Assembly (NCBI RefSeq): GCF_000374645.1
Contig: NZ_KB894817.1
Span: 1-64,000, forward strand
DNA length: 64,000 nucleotides
Direction: 5' to 3'
DNA from: Arhodomonas aquaeolei DSM 8974
Lineage (GTDB): Bacteria > Pseudomonadota > Gammaproteobacteria > Nitrococcales > Nitrococcaceae
Part shown: one piece after another, positions 33,057 to 43,989 of the stretch
Position numbering within the stretch: position 1 is the stretch's first letter
Layout of the letters: each line of letters starts with the position of its first letter
Program-made: the position numbers and the translations under genes
Notes under the pieces: model-generated
What the model was told of the DNA's origin: nothing
Seen by the model: only the letters and a program-made list of their open reading frames with translations
The model's database searches: none

Positions 33057-34538
33057 TCACGAGGAGCACGAGAGCACGATGCCCCGTCCCCAGTCCGGCG
33101 GCGGCGCCGCGTATTCCGCGTATCCCGGTTGGTCGTCGAACGGCCGGCGCAGGCAGTCGAGCAGGCGCTGCGTCTCGCCCATGTCGCCGTCCTCCGCGCG
33201 GTCGATGGCCTGCTGGGCCATCCAGCTGCGCAGCACGTAGCGCGGGTTGACGCCGTGCATCGCCTGGCGGCGCGCGGCGTCGTTGCGCCCCTCCGTTGCC
33301 AGCCGGCGACGCCAGCGCCCGAGCCATTCCGCTGCGGCGTCGCGGTCGGCGAACTCGTCCAGGAAGTCCTCGTCCCCGCCGTCGGTGGCCGAGTGGAGTT
33401 CGCCGAGGGCGCGGAAGGTGCGGGTGAAATCGGCACCGCCGTCGGCCATGCGGGCGAGCAGGTCGCCGATCAGCCGCTCGTCGCCGGCCTGTGGCTCGGC
33501 GATGCCGAGCTTGTCGGTAAAGGCCTCGAGCCAGGCCGCGTCGAAGGCGCCCTCGTAGCCCGCGACGATGTCCCGGCCGATCTCCACCGCCGCCTCCGGC
33601 GTGTCCGCGAGCAGCGGCAGGCAGGCCTGCACCAGCTGGGTGACGTTCCACTCGCCGATGGCAGGCTGCATGCGGTAGCTGTAGCGCCCGCCCATGTCGG
33701 TGTGGTTCGGGGTGAAGGTGTCGCTGAACGCATCCATGAACGCGAACGGCCCGTAATCGATGGTCTCGCCGAGCACGGACATGTTGTCGGTGTTCATCAC
33801 CCCGTGGACGAAGCCCACCGCCTGCCAGCGGGCGATCAGTGACGCCGTCGCGCGGACGACCCGCTCCAGCCAGAGGCGGTACCGGGCGGTGTGGCCGACG
33901 AGGTCCGGGTGGGCGTCGGCGATGACGTGATCGGCCAGGACGGGCAGGGCGTCGAAGCGTTCGCGGTAGTAGAAATACTCGAAGTGTCCGAAGCGCACGT
34001 GCCCGCGGGAGACGCGCAGCATCGCCGCGCCGGGCTCGACGCGTTCGCGCTGCACGGCGAGCGACGTGCCCACCAGCGCCAGCGCCCGGGTGGTGGGGAT
34101 GCCCAGGTGATGCAGCGCCTCGCTGGCGAGGAACTCCCGCAGGCATGAGCGCAGCACCGCGCGTCCGTCGGCGCCGCGGGAGTAGGGGGTGGGACCGGCA
34201 CCCTTGAGGTGGAGGTCGTAGAGTTGGCCGTCGTTGCCACGGGCCTGGCCGAGCAGCACGGCGCGGCCGTCACCGAGGCGGGGTACGTACTGCCCGAATT
34301 GGTGGCCGGCGTAGACCATGGCCAGGGGGGCTCCGCCGGGCAGGGGGACGTTGCCCGCGAGGATGTCGGCGTCCGCGGCCACGGCGCCGGGGTCGAGGCC
34401 GAGCAGCGCCGCCGTCTCCGGGCTCACGGCCAGTACCCGTGGCTCCGGCAGTCCGCCGGGTGCCAGGCGGGTGTGGAATTCGCCCGGCAGGCGGGCGAAC
34501 CGGTTGTCCAGGCGTAGCGATGCCAGGCCTGCGGTCAT
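33057..34538 (-). CDS. selO: Protein adenylyltransferase SelO (YdiU)
   Basis: The 493-residue pseudokinase-fold protein begins with the conserved RLDNRFARLPGEFHTRLAPG. Family motifs follow in order: MVYAGHQFGQYVPRLGDGRA, LHLKGAGPTPYSRGADGRAV, VGFVHGVMNTDNMSVLGETI and DYGPFAFMDAF. SelO transfers AMP to protein hydroxyl groups and affects the redox stress response. The C-terminus is SCSS, with Cys as the third-last residue, the position held by selenocysteine in animal SelO. Size and motifs are complete, so it should be active. Confidence 0.95.
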   Translation of the reverse strand: MTAGLASLRLDNRFARLPGEFHTRLAPGGLPEPRVLAVSPETAALLGLDPGAVAADADILAGNVPLPGGAPLAMVYAGHQFGQYVPRLGDGRAVLLGQARGNDGQLYDLHLKGAGPTPYSRGADGRAVLRSCLREFLASEALHHLGIPTTRALALVGTSLAVQRERVEPGAAMLRVSRGHVRFGHFEYFYYRERFDALPVLADHVIADAHPDLVGHTARYRLWLERVVRATASLIARWQAVGFVHGVMNTDNMSVLGETIDYGPFAFMDAFSDTFTPNHTDMGGRYSYRMQPAIGEWNVTQLVQACLPLLADTPEAAVEIGRDIVAGYEGAFDAAWLEAFTDKLGIAEPQAGDERLIGDLLARMADGGADFTRTFRALGELHSATDGGDEDFLDEFADRDAAAEWLGRWRRRLATEGRNDAARRQAMHGVNPRYVLRSWMAQQAIDRAEDGDMGETQRLLDCLRRPFDDQPGYAEYAAPPPDWGRGIVLSCSS

Positions 34539-34558
34539 GGTGGCTCCCGTGCTCGATG

Positions 34559-35191
34559 TTATCGGGTGAGGTCGCTCTCCACTGGTTGACCGTCCTGAAC
34601 CCCGCCGGGTTTCCCGGCGTCGCGGACGAAATCCACCAGCGCCGGGAAGAACGCGTGGAAATCCGCCTCCAGCGCCGGATACAGGGCGGTCAGGGTGGGG
34701 CCGGCGCCGCGCAGCATTTCCCGGCGCCGGGACAGCCGTGCGGCCATGCGCTCCAGTGCAGCCACGGTGCTGTCGAAGTCCGCGTAGGCGGCGAGCCAGT
34801 CGTCGTCGCGCATCCGCGGCAGGATTGCGGCGAGGCGTGGCGGGAGGTGCCGGCCCTGGCGTTCCAGTGCGGTGTACGCGCCGCGGGTGAAGGTGGGCAG
34901 CGCCGTGGGGTGGTGGCTGGCCCAGTCCCGGGCGAGGAAGTGATCGAAGGCCATGTCCAGGATGATTCCGGCGGCCCGGCGATGGGGCGGCGGGAAGCGC
35001 CGCCGGGCGTCGCGCACGACCGGGTGCCGGTCGGTGAAGACGTCCACACGGCGGTGCAGCCGGATACCGGCACGCACGGCGTCCGGCAGTGCCGGGTCCG
35101 GCGTGCCGCGCACGAAATCGCCCATGAGGTTGCCCGCCAGGAATGCCGGATCGTCGTCGCCGGCGAGATAGGCGTGGGCGAGGAAGTTCAC
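34559..35191 (-). CDS. acpH: Acyl carrier protein phosphodiesterase (AcpH)
   Basis: The 210-residue protein begins VNFLAHAYLAGDDDPAFLAG followed by NLMGDFVRG, the AcpH opening. Further conserved His/Asp positions are RLHRRVDVFTDRHPVV and LDMAFDHFLARDW, which suit a metal-dependent HD-like hydrolase. AcpH removes the 4'-phosphopantetheine arm from acyl carrier protein. The GTG start overlaps the stop of the thioesterase gene (GTGA), so the two are coupled. Both relate to acyl-thioester handling. Confidence 0.85.
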   Translation of the reverse strand: MNFLAHAYLAGDDDPAFLAGNLMGDFVRGTPDPALPDAVRAGIRLHRRVDVFTDRHPVVRDARRRFPPPHRRAAGIILDMAFDHFLARDWASHHPTALPTFTRGAYTALERQGRHLPPRLAAILPRMRDDDWLAAYADFDSTVAALERMAARLSRRREMLRGAGPTLTALYPALEADFHAFFPALVDFVRDAGKPGGVQDGQPVESDLTR

Positions 35192-35616
35192 GAGCCCGGC
35201 AGCAGCGCCCGGACGTCTGCAGGTACGGCGACCGCGCGCCCCGCGTGGTGGTCCACCCACACCACCCGGGCTGAGCCGGTGGCGTAGACGACCCCGCCGT
35301 CGCCGGCGTCGCGGATCTCGTAGCGGGTGTCGAAGCTGCTGCGCCGGGGGGTGTCGCCGAACATGCGCACGTTGAGCGTGGCGGGGTAGACGATGGCGCG
35401 GCGGAACTCGCAGAAGGCGTTGACCACCACCGGCCCCAGTGCGGTGCCGCCGCCGACGCTCTCGCCGACGCCGATCTGCTGCAGCCACTCGATGCGGACC
35501 TGCTCGAAGTAGCGGAAGTAGATGGTGTTGTTCACGTGGCCGAGGGCGTCCATGTCGCCCCAGCGCACGGGGATTTCGGCCTCGGCCAGCAGGGTGGTGT
35601 CGGTGTTCTGGTTCAC
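35188..35616 (-). CDS. Hotdog-fold acyl-CoA thioesterase (YbgC/FadM type)
   Basis: The 142-residue protein has the 4-hydroxybenzoyl-CoA thioesterase-type signature VRWGDMDALGHVNNTIYFRY (catalytic Asp and the GHVNN turn). It starts with GTG at 35616 behind GGAGG. An ATG 60 bases upstream would add an Arg/Gly leader with no family match. It hydrolyses acyl-CoA or acyl-ACP thioesters, but the chain length cannot be read from the sequence. It is coupled to acpH. Confidence 0.85.
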   Translation of the reverse strand: MNQNTDTTLLAEAEIPVRWGDMDALGHVNNTIYFRYFEQVRIEWLQQIGVGESVGGGTALGPVVVNAFCEFRRAIVYPATLNVRMFGDTPRRSSFDTRYEIRDAGDGGVVYATGSARVVWVDHHAGRAVAVPADVRALLPGS

Positions 35617-35706
35617 GCCGCCTCCGGTGTCTGCCTGGATCGGCCGCGCGCCGCGCGCGGCCCGTCGAAGGGGCATTGTAGCGCGCCGGCGCGGGCGCCG
35701 GCGCCG

Positions 35707-36993
35707 TCAGCGTCGGCGCGAGCCGCCGCCACCACCGCCACCGCTATCGCCGCGGCGGTTGTTGCGCTGCGGAGGGCGGCCGTTGCCGCGGCGCGGCGAG
35801 CTCACCCGCTTGGGCGGCTTGATGTCCTCGACGATGAGCTCCGGCGGGGCGAGCTCGGAGGGGATCTTCTGGTCGATGTAGGCCTCGATATCCGGCAGCG
35901 AGTAGACGTAGCTCTCGCAGGCGAAGCTGATCGCGTCGCCGCGCTCACCGGCCCGGGCCGTGCGCCCGATACGGTGGACGTAGTCCTCGGCGTCCTGCGG
36001 CAGGTCGTAGTTGACGACGTGGGAGACGCCGGGGATGTGCAGGCCGCGCGCGGCCACGTCTGTGGCGACCAGCACCGGCAGCTCGCCCTTCTGGAACTCG
36101 CCGAGCAGCTGCTCGCGCTTGTTCTGGGGGATGTCGCCGGAGAGCACCGCGGTCTTGATGTCGTTGCCCAGCAGGTAGCCGGTGACCTGCTCGGCGGCCC
36201 GCTTGGTGTTGACGAACACCATCGTGCGGGTGACGTCCTGGTGGCGCAGCACGCCGAGCAGCAGGCCGATCTTCTGGTTGTTCTCGACGTGGTAGAGCTT
36301 CTGGTTGACCTTCTCGGCGGTGATCTGCTCGGGCTCGATCTCCACCGTCTCCGGGTCGTTCATGTGCTCCCAGGCGAGCTCCTTGACGCGCTCGGACAGC
36401 GTCGCCGAGAAGAGCATGTTGATGCGCTTGTTCGGCGGGGGCATGCGCCGCAGGAGGTAGCGGATGTCCGAGATGAAGCCCATGTCGAACATGCGGTCCG
36501 CCTCGTCGAGGACGGCGACCTCCACGTTGTCCAGGGTGAACACCCGCTGCTTGTAGAAGTCGATGATCCGCCCGGGGGTGCCGATGAGCACGTCCACGCC
36601 GCCCTCGAGCTGGCGGCGCTGCTTGTCGTAGCCCGTGCCGCCGTAGATACAGGCGAACTCCATGCCCGTGAAGTAGCCGAGCTTCTCCGCGTCCCGGTGG
36701 ATCTGCAGTGCGAGCTCGCGCGTCGGCGCGAGGATCGCCGCCCACGGCCCGGATTTGCCCTCGGCCACCGGTGTGGTCATGAGGTAGTGCATGGTCGCCA
36801 GCAGGAAGGCCGCGGACTTGCCGGTGCCGGTCTGTGCCTGGCCCGCGACGTCCTTGCCCGCGAGCGCCAGCGGCAGCGTGGCCTCCTGGATGGGCATGCA
36901 GCGCGTGAACCCCGCCTCGTCCAGGCCGGTCAGCAGCGATTCGTGGAGTCCCAGGGACTTGAAAGTGGTCTGAGTCAGATGGTCTTTGTCCAT
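35707..36993 (-). CDS. rhlB: DEAD-box RNA helicase RhlB
   Basis: The 428-residue helicase (E. coli RhlB 421) starts [21 protein letters not shown] motif FTRCMPIQ, Walker [25 protein letters not shown] ([10 protein letters not shown]), SAT and [14 protein letters not shown] follow in order. The C-terminal tail is basic with a run of Gly ([16 protein letters not shown]), an RNA-binding extension. RhlB works with RNase E and polynucleotide phosphorylase in the RNA degradosome. It is divergent from grxD, with 156 bases between. Confidence 0.92.
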   Translation of the reverse strand: MDKDHLTQTTFKSLGLHESLLTGLDEAGFTRCMPIQEATLPLALAGKDVAGQAQTGTGKSAAFLLATMHYLMTTPVAEGKSGPWAAILAPTRELALQIHRDAEKLGYFTGMEFACIYGGTGYDKQRRQLEGGVDVLIGTPGRIIDFYKQRVFTLDNVEVAVLDEADRMFDMGFISDIRYLLRRMPPPNKRINMLFSATLSERVKELAWEHMNDPETVEIEPEQITAEKVNQKLYHVENNQKIGLLLGVLRHQDVTRTMVFVNTKRAAEQVTGYLLGNDIKTAVLSGDIPQNKREQLLGEFQKGELPVLVATDVAARGLHIPGVSHVVNYDLPQDAEDYVHRIGRTARAGERGDAISFACESYVYSLPDIEAYIDQKIPSELAPPELIVEDIKPPKRVSSPRRGNGRPPQRNNRRGDSGGGGGGGSRRR

Positions 36994-37149
36994 GGCGCGG
37001 CAGGATAACGGATTTCTCGCCGGTAGGGGAGGCCGCGTTACTAAAACCGCGTTTGGGGTCAGTGTATTGGCCGGGGCAATAGCGGTAGAATGCGCGCTAC
37101 ATTCACGGGCGGCCCACCCCCCGGCGCCCGGACAGACGAGGGAGTAGGC

Positions 37150-37476
37150 ATGAGCGACATCCAGGACACCATCCGTCAGCAGGTGCAGGACAACCCGATC
37201 ATCCTGTACATGAAGGGCACCCCGCAGTTCCCGCAGTGCGGCTTCTCCATGCGCGCGTCCCAGGCGCTCGCCGGCTGCGGTCAGGAGTTCGCCTACGTCA
37301 ACGTGCTCGAGGACGAGGCGGTCCGTCAGGGCATCAAGGAGTTCGGTGACTGGCCGACCATCCCCCAGCTCTACGTCAACGGCGAGCTCGTCGGCGGCTG
37401 CGACATCATCCTCGAGATGTACGAGTCCGGCGAGCTGCAGAAGACGGTCGAGTCGGCCACCGCCAAGGAGGCGTAA
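37150..37476 (+). CDS. grxD: Monothiol glutaredoxin GrxD (Grx4)
   Basis: The 108-residue protein has the CGFS active-site motif ([16 protein letters not shown]), the conserved [19 protein letters not shown] and GSH-binding residues. Proteins of this class bind a [2Fe-2S] cluster with glutathione and deliver it to apo-proteins. The ATG at 37150 is preceded by GGGAG. An in-frame ATG at 37090 would add a Gly/Pro leader. A TAGAAT element at 37086-37091 is a plausible -10, but its -35 is weak. Confidence 0.95.
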   Translation: MSDIQDTIRQQVQDNPIILYMKGTPQFPQCGFSMRASQALAGCGQEFAYVNVLEDEAVRQGIKEFGDWPTIPQLYVNGELVGGCDIILEMYESGELQKTVESATAKEA

Positions 37477-37497
37477 CCGCGCCAGCGCCCATCCCGC

Positions 37498-37523
37498 GGG
37501 CGCCGCCGGTAGAGGCGGCGCCC
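37498..37523. terminator. Hairpin between grxD and the EF-hand gene
   Basis: A perfect ten-base-pair stem (GGGCGCCGCC with its complement) with a six-base GGTAGA loop lies 21 bases after the grxD stop and 28 bases before the stop of the convergent EF-hand gene. No T-run follows. It could halt transcription from both sides. Confidence 0.45.
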
Positions 37524-37551
37524 GTTCACGGGGTGTCCACGGCAATCCCCG

Positions 37552-38142
37552 TCAGCGGTTCCCGGCCGGCGCCCGGCGGGCGGCGAACTCCTCCGGACTG
37601 ATCCAGCCGTTGCCGTCGGCGTCGATATCACCGAATCCCGGGGCGTTGCCGGCGTTACGCATTGGGTAGCCGTCCTGTGCCCGCTCGCCCATCCGGGTCG
37701 CACGGGCCCGGCTGAACTCCGCCTTGCCGATACGTCCGTCACCGTCCAGGTCAAAATCCGCGAACGTGGGCCGTCCGCCCTGCATGCCGGCGCCGGGCCC
37801 CTGGCCACCGCCGCGTTTCTCCTCCATGCGGACGCGCTGGCCGGCACGGAACTCCTCCCGTGTCAGCCGGCCGTCGCCGTCGCGATCGAATGACGAGAAC
37901 GGCGGTGCGTTCGCCGCCCGGCGCCTCCCGGACATGCCGGTCTCGTCGCGTTGCGCCATGCGCCGCTCACGCACGGCGGCGAATTCCGCCTCGCTGATGA
38001 ACCCGTCGCCGTTACTGTCGTACGTGGCGAAAGGCACGGGGCCGCGGGAGGGGAGGTCGGCCGCCGCGCTGCCGGCGGAGGCGAACATACCGGCGAGGGC
38101 GATCGTCACGACGAGGGAGCGGGTGCGTTCACGTGTTGCCAT
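37552..38142 (-). CDS. Exported four-EF-hand calcium-binding protein
   Basis: The 196-residue protein has a signal peptide (LVVTIALAGMFASAGSAAA) and four EF-hand loops: DSNGDGFISEAE, DRDGDGRLTREE, DLDGDGRIGKAE and DADGNGWISPEE, joined by Arg/Gly-rich linkers. It should bind calcium outside the cytoplasm. GGAGG upstream supports the ATG at 38142. It is a second, unlinked exported EF-hand protein in this window. It shares no linker with the one at 21440, but has the same kind of Gly/Arg-rich low-complexity segments. Confidence 0.82.
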   Translation of the reverse strand: MATRERTRSLVVTIALAGMFASAGSAAADLPSRGPVPFATYDSNGDGFISEAEFAAVRERRMAQRDETGMSGRRRAANAPPFSSFDRDGDGRLTREEFRAGQRVRMEEKRGGGQGPGAGMQGGRPTFADFDLDGDGRIGKAEFSRARATRMGERAQDGYPMRNAGNAPGFGDIDADGNGWISPEEFAARRAPAGNR

Positions 38143-38299
38143 GATGGCCTCCGGAGACACAGTCGAATGACCGTCCGGCCGCCGGCTGTGGCGCGGTGGC
38201 CGGTCCCTGTCCCGGGTGGGTGCAGGAGTCAGTATCCGCCTGTCAGGCCCGGCTCACAAGCGGCCTTCGTCGCACCGGGACGATCGCCATGCTGCCGTG

Positions 38300-38962
38300 T
38301 CAGCGCCGGGCGAGGACGGCGTAGTCCGGGAAGCCGTTGAGCTCGTCCCAGCGATTGACGATGGTGCAGAACAGCTCCGCGGTCTTCTCGGCGTCGTAGA
38401 TCGCCGAGTGGGCCTCGCGCCCGTCCCAGTCCTCGCCGGAGGCCTTCACGGCGCGGGCGAGCACGGTCTGGCCGAAGGCCAGCCCGGCGAGGGTCGCGGT
38501 GTCGAAGCAGGAGAACGGATGGAAGGGGTTGCGCTTGACGTCCACGCGCTTGACCGCGGCGTTGAGGAAGCCGAGGTCGAACCAGGCGTTGTGCCCCACC
38601 AGCACGGCGCGGGTACAGCCGGTCTCGCGGATCTCCTGGCGCACCGGACGGAAGATCTGGCGCAACGCCTCGTCCTCCGGTTTGGCCATGCGCAGCGGAT
38701 GATCCGGGTCGATGCCGTTGAACTCCAGCGACTTGGGGTCGAGATTCGCGCCCTCGAAGGGTTCGACGTGGGTGGTGTGGGTCTCCGCCGGGTAGAGACG
38801 GCCGTCTTCACCCGCGCGCACGATCACCGCGGCGATCTGGAGCACGGCGTCCGTGGCCGCGTTGAGGCCGCCCGTCTCGATGTCCACGACCACGGGCAGA
38901 AAGGATCGGAATCGGTTGGCGATGGGGCGGTCACCCTCGCCGGGGAAGTCGGGCTCGTTCAC
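38300..38962 (-). CDS. rnt: Ribonuclease T
   Basis: The 220-residue DEDD exonuclease begins (GTG) [20 protein letters not shown]. The catalytic acids are in [16 protein letters not shown] (motif I), [13 protein letters not shown] (motif II) and [19 protein letters not shown] (motif III, with the catalytic His). It trims the 3' ends of tRNA and other stable RNAs. Length (E. coli 215) and motifs are complete. It lies 121 bases downstream of pyrC on the same strand. The rnt-pyrC-argG neighbourhood is shared with Pseudomonas. Confidence 0.95.
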   Translation of the reverse strand: MNEPDFPGEGDRPIANRFRSFLPVVVDIETGGLNAATDAVLQIAAVIVRAGEDGRLYPAETHTTHVEPFEGANLDPKSLEFNGIDPDHPLRMAKPEDEALRQIFRPVRQEIRETGCTRAVLVGHNAWFDLGFLNAAVKRVDVKRNPFHPFSCFDTATLAGLAFGQTVLARAVKASGEDWDGREAHSAIYDAEKTAELFCTIVNRWDELNGFPDYAVLARR

Positions 38963-39083
38963 GCTCGCGGCTCACTCCAGTCACTGTGGCAGTTCGGCAG
39001 CCCGCGCGCGGACCGCCGGTGCGGGGAACATCATACACGGCCGGCGGCACCGCCCGCAGGCGTCGTCCGTCGCCGTTCCGTGG

Positions 39084-40133
39084 CTACCCGGCGTCGTCTG
39101 CGTCCTCGACCCGCCAGGCCACCGTGGCACCGGCGCGCAGCGGCACGATCTCCCCGCCCGCCAGCGGCAGCGTCGCCGGCACCGGCGTGTCCTCGCGCAC
39201 CAGGCGGATGCGCGAATCGTTGCGCGGCAGGCCGTAGAAGTCGGCGCCGTGGTGGCTGGCGAAGCCCTCGAGCCGGTCCAGCGCGCCGACGGCCTCGAAG
39301 GCCTCGGCGTACAGCGCCATCGCGAACGGGGCGCTGTAGACGCCGGCGCAGCCGCACGCGTTCTCCTTGGCGGTACGCGGGTGCGGGGCGGAGTCCGTGC
39401 CCAGGAAGAAGCGCGGGTCCCCGGAGGTGGCCGCCTCCAGCAGCGCCTCCCGGTCGCGTTCGCGCTTGAGGATGGGCAGACAGTAATGGTGCGGGCGGAT
39501 GCCGCCGACGAGCAGGTCGTTGCGGTTGAGCAGCAGGTGGTGCGCCGTGAGTGTGGCGCCCAGTCGGTCCGGGCCCTGGCGGACGAACTCGATCCCGGCG
39601 GCGGTGGTGACGTGTTCCAGCACCACCCGCAGCCGCGGGTGGCGCCCGATCAGCGGTGCCAGGCGTTCCCCGAGAAAGGCCCGCTCGCGGTCGAAGATGT
39701 CCACCCCGGGGGTGGTGACCTCGCCGTGGACGAGCAGCGGCAGGCCCGCCTCGGCCATGGCGGCCAGGGCGTCGTCGCAGCGGTCGAGGTCGGTGACGCC
39801 GGAGTCCGAGTTGGTGGTGGCGCCCGCCGGGTAGAACTTGACCCCGTGGACAATGCCGCTCGCCGCGGCGGCCTCGATGTCCGCCGGCGTGGTGTTGTCG
39901 GTGAGATAGAGCGTCATCAGTGGCGTGAAGCCGGAGCCCGGCGGTGTATGGCGCAGGATGCGCTCGCGGTAGGCCGCGGCCTTGCCTGCGTCGGTCACCG
40001 GCGGTGTCAGGTTGGGCATGATGATGGCGCGGCCGAACTGCCGTGCCGAGGCCGGGACGACATCGGCGAGCACGTCGCCGTCGCGCAGGTGCAGGTGCCA
40101 GTCGTCGGGGCGGGTGAGGGTGATCGTCTCCAA
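39084..40133 (-). CDS. pyrC: Dihydroorotase
   Basis: The 349-residue enzyme of pyrimidine synthesis cyclises carbamoyl-aspartate. It has the zinc-binding HxH (DDWHLHLRDGDVL), the carboxylated Lys in HGVKFYPAGATTNS, and GTDSAPHPRTAKENACGCAG near the end. It starts at TTG (40133), an uncommon codon, but GGAG lies six bases upstream and the N-terminus then fits the family (METITLTRPDDWHLH). It is divergent from argG with 180 bases between. Two biosynthetic pathways (UMP and arginine) that share carbamoyl phosphate thus face each other. Confidence 0.95.
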   Translation of the reverse strand: METITLTRPDDWHLHLRDGDVLADVVPASARQFGRAIIMPNLTPPVTDAGKAAAYRERILRHTPPGSGFTPLMTLYLTDNTTPADIEAAAASGIVHGVKFYPAGATTNSDSGVTDLDRCDDALAAMAEAGLPLLVHGEVTTPGVDIFDRERAFLGERLAPLIGRHPRLRVVLEHVTTAAGIEFVRQGPDRLGATLTAHHLLLNRNDLLVGGIRPHHYCLPILKRERDREALLEAATSGDPRFFLGTDSAPHPRTAKENACGCAGVYSAPFAMALYAEAFEAVGALDRLEGFASHHGADFYGLPRNDSRIRLVREDTPVPATLPLAGGEIVPLRAGATVAWRVEDADDAG

Positions 40134-40313
40134 GGTCAGCTCCGTCGGGCTCGCTGAGAGGCGGCAGTGCGAATGGCCGTATCAGTATACAGACACGCGG
40201 GCGGTTGATTTGTCCCGGCGCGCGTTCGATCATGTCCGGTTTACGGTGCGGACGCGCGAGCGGGATGCGCGCACGGCCGATTCAGGTTCAGCGATTCTAG
40301 GGACGACTGCGCG

Positions 40314-41528
<1,215 letters not shown>

Positions 41529-41536
41529 GGTCGGCA

Positions 41537-41558
41537 CCGCCCGCCGGATGGCGGGCGG
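41537..41558 (+). terminator. Hairpin after argG
   Basis: CCGCCCGCC-GGAT-GGCGGGCGG is a perfect nine-base-pair stem with a four-base loop, eight bases after the argG stop. It is followed by GTCCTTCC, a poor T-tract. It may also serve the convergent chemoreceptor gene, which ends 31 bases further on. Confidence 0.55.
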
Positions 41559-41589
41559 GTCCTTCCGCCACGGCCGCGGGATACCGCGC

Positions 41590-43239
41590 CTAGAATTGTA
41601 GCTTCGCGAGCTCGTCGGCCAGCTCCGAGACCAGTCCCCGCTGGCGTCGTGCCGCCTCCCGGATCCGCTCGACACCCTCGCGGGTCTCGCCGGCGACGTC
41701 CCGGATGCGCACCACCCCGCGATTGATCTCCTCCGCGGTGGACGCCTGCTCTTCGGCGGCGCTGGCGATCTGGGTGTCCATGTCACTGATGGTGTCCACC
41801 GAGCGGGTTATGGCGTTGAGGCTCTCGCCGGCCTCGGCGGAGCGGTTCACGGCGTTGTCCGCCTGGTTGCTGCTCTCGGCCATGCGCGCGGTGGCCTCGC
41901 GGGCGCCGCACTGGAAGCGCTCGGTGATGGTGCGTATGTGCTCGGTGGATTCCTGGGTGCTCGCCGACAGCCGCCGGACCTCCTCGGCGACTACCGCGAA
42001 TCCCCGGCCCTGATCGCCGGCCCGGGCCGCCTCGATGGCGGCATTGAGTGCCAGCAGGTTGGTCTGCTCGGCGATGCCGTTGATGGCCTCGAGCACGCCG
42101 GCGATGTCGTCGGACTCGCTGGCGAGCCGTTCCACGGCGCTGCGCGTGTGCGCCAGCTCCCCGGCAAGGGCCTGGATGGCGTCCACCGTCGATTCCACCA
42201 CCCGGCGGCCGTTGCTGGTCTCGCGGCTCGCCTCCGCGGCCGCGTCGGCTGCGGTTGCGGTGTTGTGGGCAACCTCCTGAACGGTGGCGACCATCTCGTT
42301 CATCGCCGTGGCGAGCTGCTCGGCATCCGCCTCCTGGGCGGCCATGCCGTTGCCGGCGGCGTCCGTGACCTCGTTGAGGGTGGCGGCGGAACGCTCGAGC
42401 TCGTCGCGCACGCCGGCCGCCTTCTGCAGGGCGCCGCGACAGGTATCGGTGAGGGCGTTGACACTGCGCGCCAGCGCCGTGAACTCGTCGCCGCCGCGGG
42501 TATCCAGCCGCGGCGTGAGATCGACGGTCTCGCCGGTCATGGACCGGATGCCCGCCACCGCGCGGTTGAGGGGACGCACGATGCTGCCGATGGCGATGGC
42601 CACGACGCCGGCGAGCAGTACCAGAACGAGCCCGACCTGCCACGCCAGGTCCAGCGCAAGGGCCGTGACGGCACCGTCGACGCGGTCCAGGTACACCCCG
42701 GAGCCCACCACCCAGCCCCAGGGCTGGTAGAGACGTACGTAGGAGACCTTCTCCACCGGCTGGTCGCTGCCGGGCATGGGCCAGCGGTAGGTCACGAAGC
42801 CGGCACCGTCGGATCTGGCGGTGCGTATGAATGCCTCGAAGATGTGCCGGCCGTCGGTGTCGGTCAGCGCGGACATGTCGCGTCCTTCCATCGACGGCCT
42901 GGCCGGGTGGACGATCACCCGCGCGTCGAGGTCGTTGATCCAGAGGTACTCCCGCGAGCCGTCGTCGTACTCGTGGTAGCGCATGCTGCGGACCGCCGCC
43001 GCGGCCAGCGATTTCGCCCGGGCCTCGCTGATGTCTCCCTCCGCCGCCTGCCGGCGGTAATGGTCGATGACGCCGGTGGCCGCCTCCACCACCTGGCTGA
43101 CGCCTTCCCGGCGCTCGTCGAGCACCATCTGCCGGGCAGCCACCAGGGCGAGCAGGGCCACGGCGACGAAGCCGATCACGGCCCAAAGCAGTATCGACCA
43201 GATGCGCGTGCTCACGCGGAAATTACGAAACGCTTCCAT
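41590..43239 (-). CDS. Methyl-accepting chemotaxis protein with single Cache domain
   Basis: The 549-residue receptor has a first membrane helix at about 15-37 ([20 protein letters not shown]) and a periplasmic single-Cache domain with [17 protein letters not shown] and [16 protein letters not shown] second helix ([19 protein letters not shown]), HAMP and a long cytoplasmic coiled coil follow. Its tip carries the invariant [20 protein letters not shown]. It signals through CheW/CheA, and the ligand is unknown. No CheR/CheB-binding pentapeptide is seen at the C-terminus (DELAKLQF). The ATG at 43239 follows GGGGGTGAC. No other chemotaxis gene is nearby. Confidence 0.92.
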   Translation of the reverse strand: MEAFRNFRVSTRIWSILLWAVIGFVAVALLALVAARQMVLDERREGVSQVVEAATGVIDHYRRQAAEGDISEARAKSLAAAAVRSMRYHEYDDGSREYLWINDLDARVIVHPARPSMEGRDMSALTDTDGRHIFEAFIRTARSDGAGFVTYRWPMPGSDQPVEKVSYVRLYQPWGWVVGSGVYLDRVDGAVTALALDLAWQVGLVLVLLAGVVAIAIGSIVRPLNRAVAGIRSMTGETVDLTPRLDTRGGDEFTALARSVNALTDTCRGALQKAAGVRDELERSAATLNEVTDAAGNGMAAQEADAEQLATAMNEMVATVQEVAHNTATAADAAAEASRETSNGRRVVESTVDAIQALAGELAHTRSAVERLASESDDIAGVLEAINGIAEQTNLLALNAAIEAARAGDQGRGFAVVAEEVRRLSASTQESTEHIRTITERFQCGAREATARMAESSNQADNAVNRSAEAGESLNAITRSVDTISDMDTQIASAAEEQASTAEEINRGVVRIRDVAGETREGVERIREAARRQRGLVSELADELAKLQF

Positions 43240-43397
43240 GTCACCCCCGGGGGAAACGGGATTGTTGTTGTGGTCGCCGATCTGTCTCTTCGGCTTCAGG
43301 CTGTCGCCCGGTCTCCCTGTGGAAGCGTCCGGCATTCCGGGATGGGGCCGGCTTTTGGTTAAGTCCGGGCCATCGGGATTGCAGGGCGGTGCGGCGT

Positions 43398-43916
43398 TCA
43401 GCCTGGAATCGCGGCCCGGCACCAGGCCGTGATCGCGGCCGGATCCGACGGCAGCCGCTCGGCGAGGCCGCCGGTAAAGCCTTCCCAGGCCTCCGATTCC
43501 GCCGGGCGAACCGAGGTGAGCAGGGGAATGCCGTCGGTGACGATGGCGAGTATTTCGTCCGCGAACCCGCGGCCCTTCGCCTCCAGCGGGCCGAAGCGGT
43601 CGATGATGATCAGCCCCGGACGTTCGGCACGGAAGCGCTGCAGCCAGGCGGCGGCGTCGGCCAGGGCGGCGGTGTCCAGACTGCAGGCCCGGGAGCCGGC
43701 CCCGAGGGCCTGGGAAATGCCGAAACCGCGGTCGCTGCCGATTACCGTCAGGCGCCGGCTCAGTGCGCCGGCGGCGTTATATCTCCGCTGCTGGACGAGG
43801 CCGCGCACGGCGACGCCCTTCGCCTGAAGGTCGTCGGCGAGGCCGGCGAAGGTGTCGGAGAGGTCCTCGTCGTCGCCGCGGCGTATCGCGGCGATGTGCA
43901 CCGTGTCGTTCTGCAT
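43398..43916 (-). CDS. DUF2478 family protein
   Basis: The 172-residue soluble protein has the DUF2478 layout: [20 protein letters not shown] at the start, the middle segment [16 protein letters not shown] and the hallmark [20 protein letters not shown]2478 genes are often found near molybdate transport or molybdenum cofactor genes and the fold resembles nucleotide kinases/NTPases, but here there is no molybdenum gene close by and no clear P-loop. It is the last gene of the leftward metG-rsx-nth block, 73 bases after the DUF1841 gene. Function unknown. Confidence 0.7.
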   Translation of the reverse strand: MQNDTVHIAAIRRGDDEDLSDTFAGLADDLQAKGVAVRGLVQQRRYNAAGALSRRLTVIGSDRGFGISQALGAGSRACSLDTAALADAAAWLQRFRAERPGLIIIDRFGPLEAKGRGFADEILAIVTDGIPLLTSVRPAESEAWEGFTGGLAERLPSDPAAITAWCRAAIPG

Positions 43917-43989
43917 GGCCGCGTCCCGGAATGTTGCACTCTACCGGGCCCAGTAAAGCACGGTGCGTGCCCCCATGACTTGACCCGGG

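Noticed and set aside
40134-40313. ArgR box or pyrimidine attenuator between pyrC and argG
   Set aside because: ATTCAG-like half sites exist but do not pair at ARG-box spacing. No leader peptide or attenuator stem with T-run is seen.
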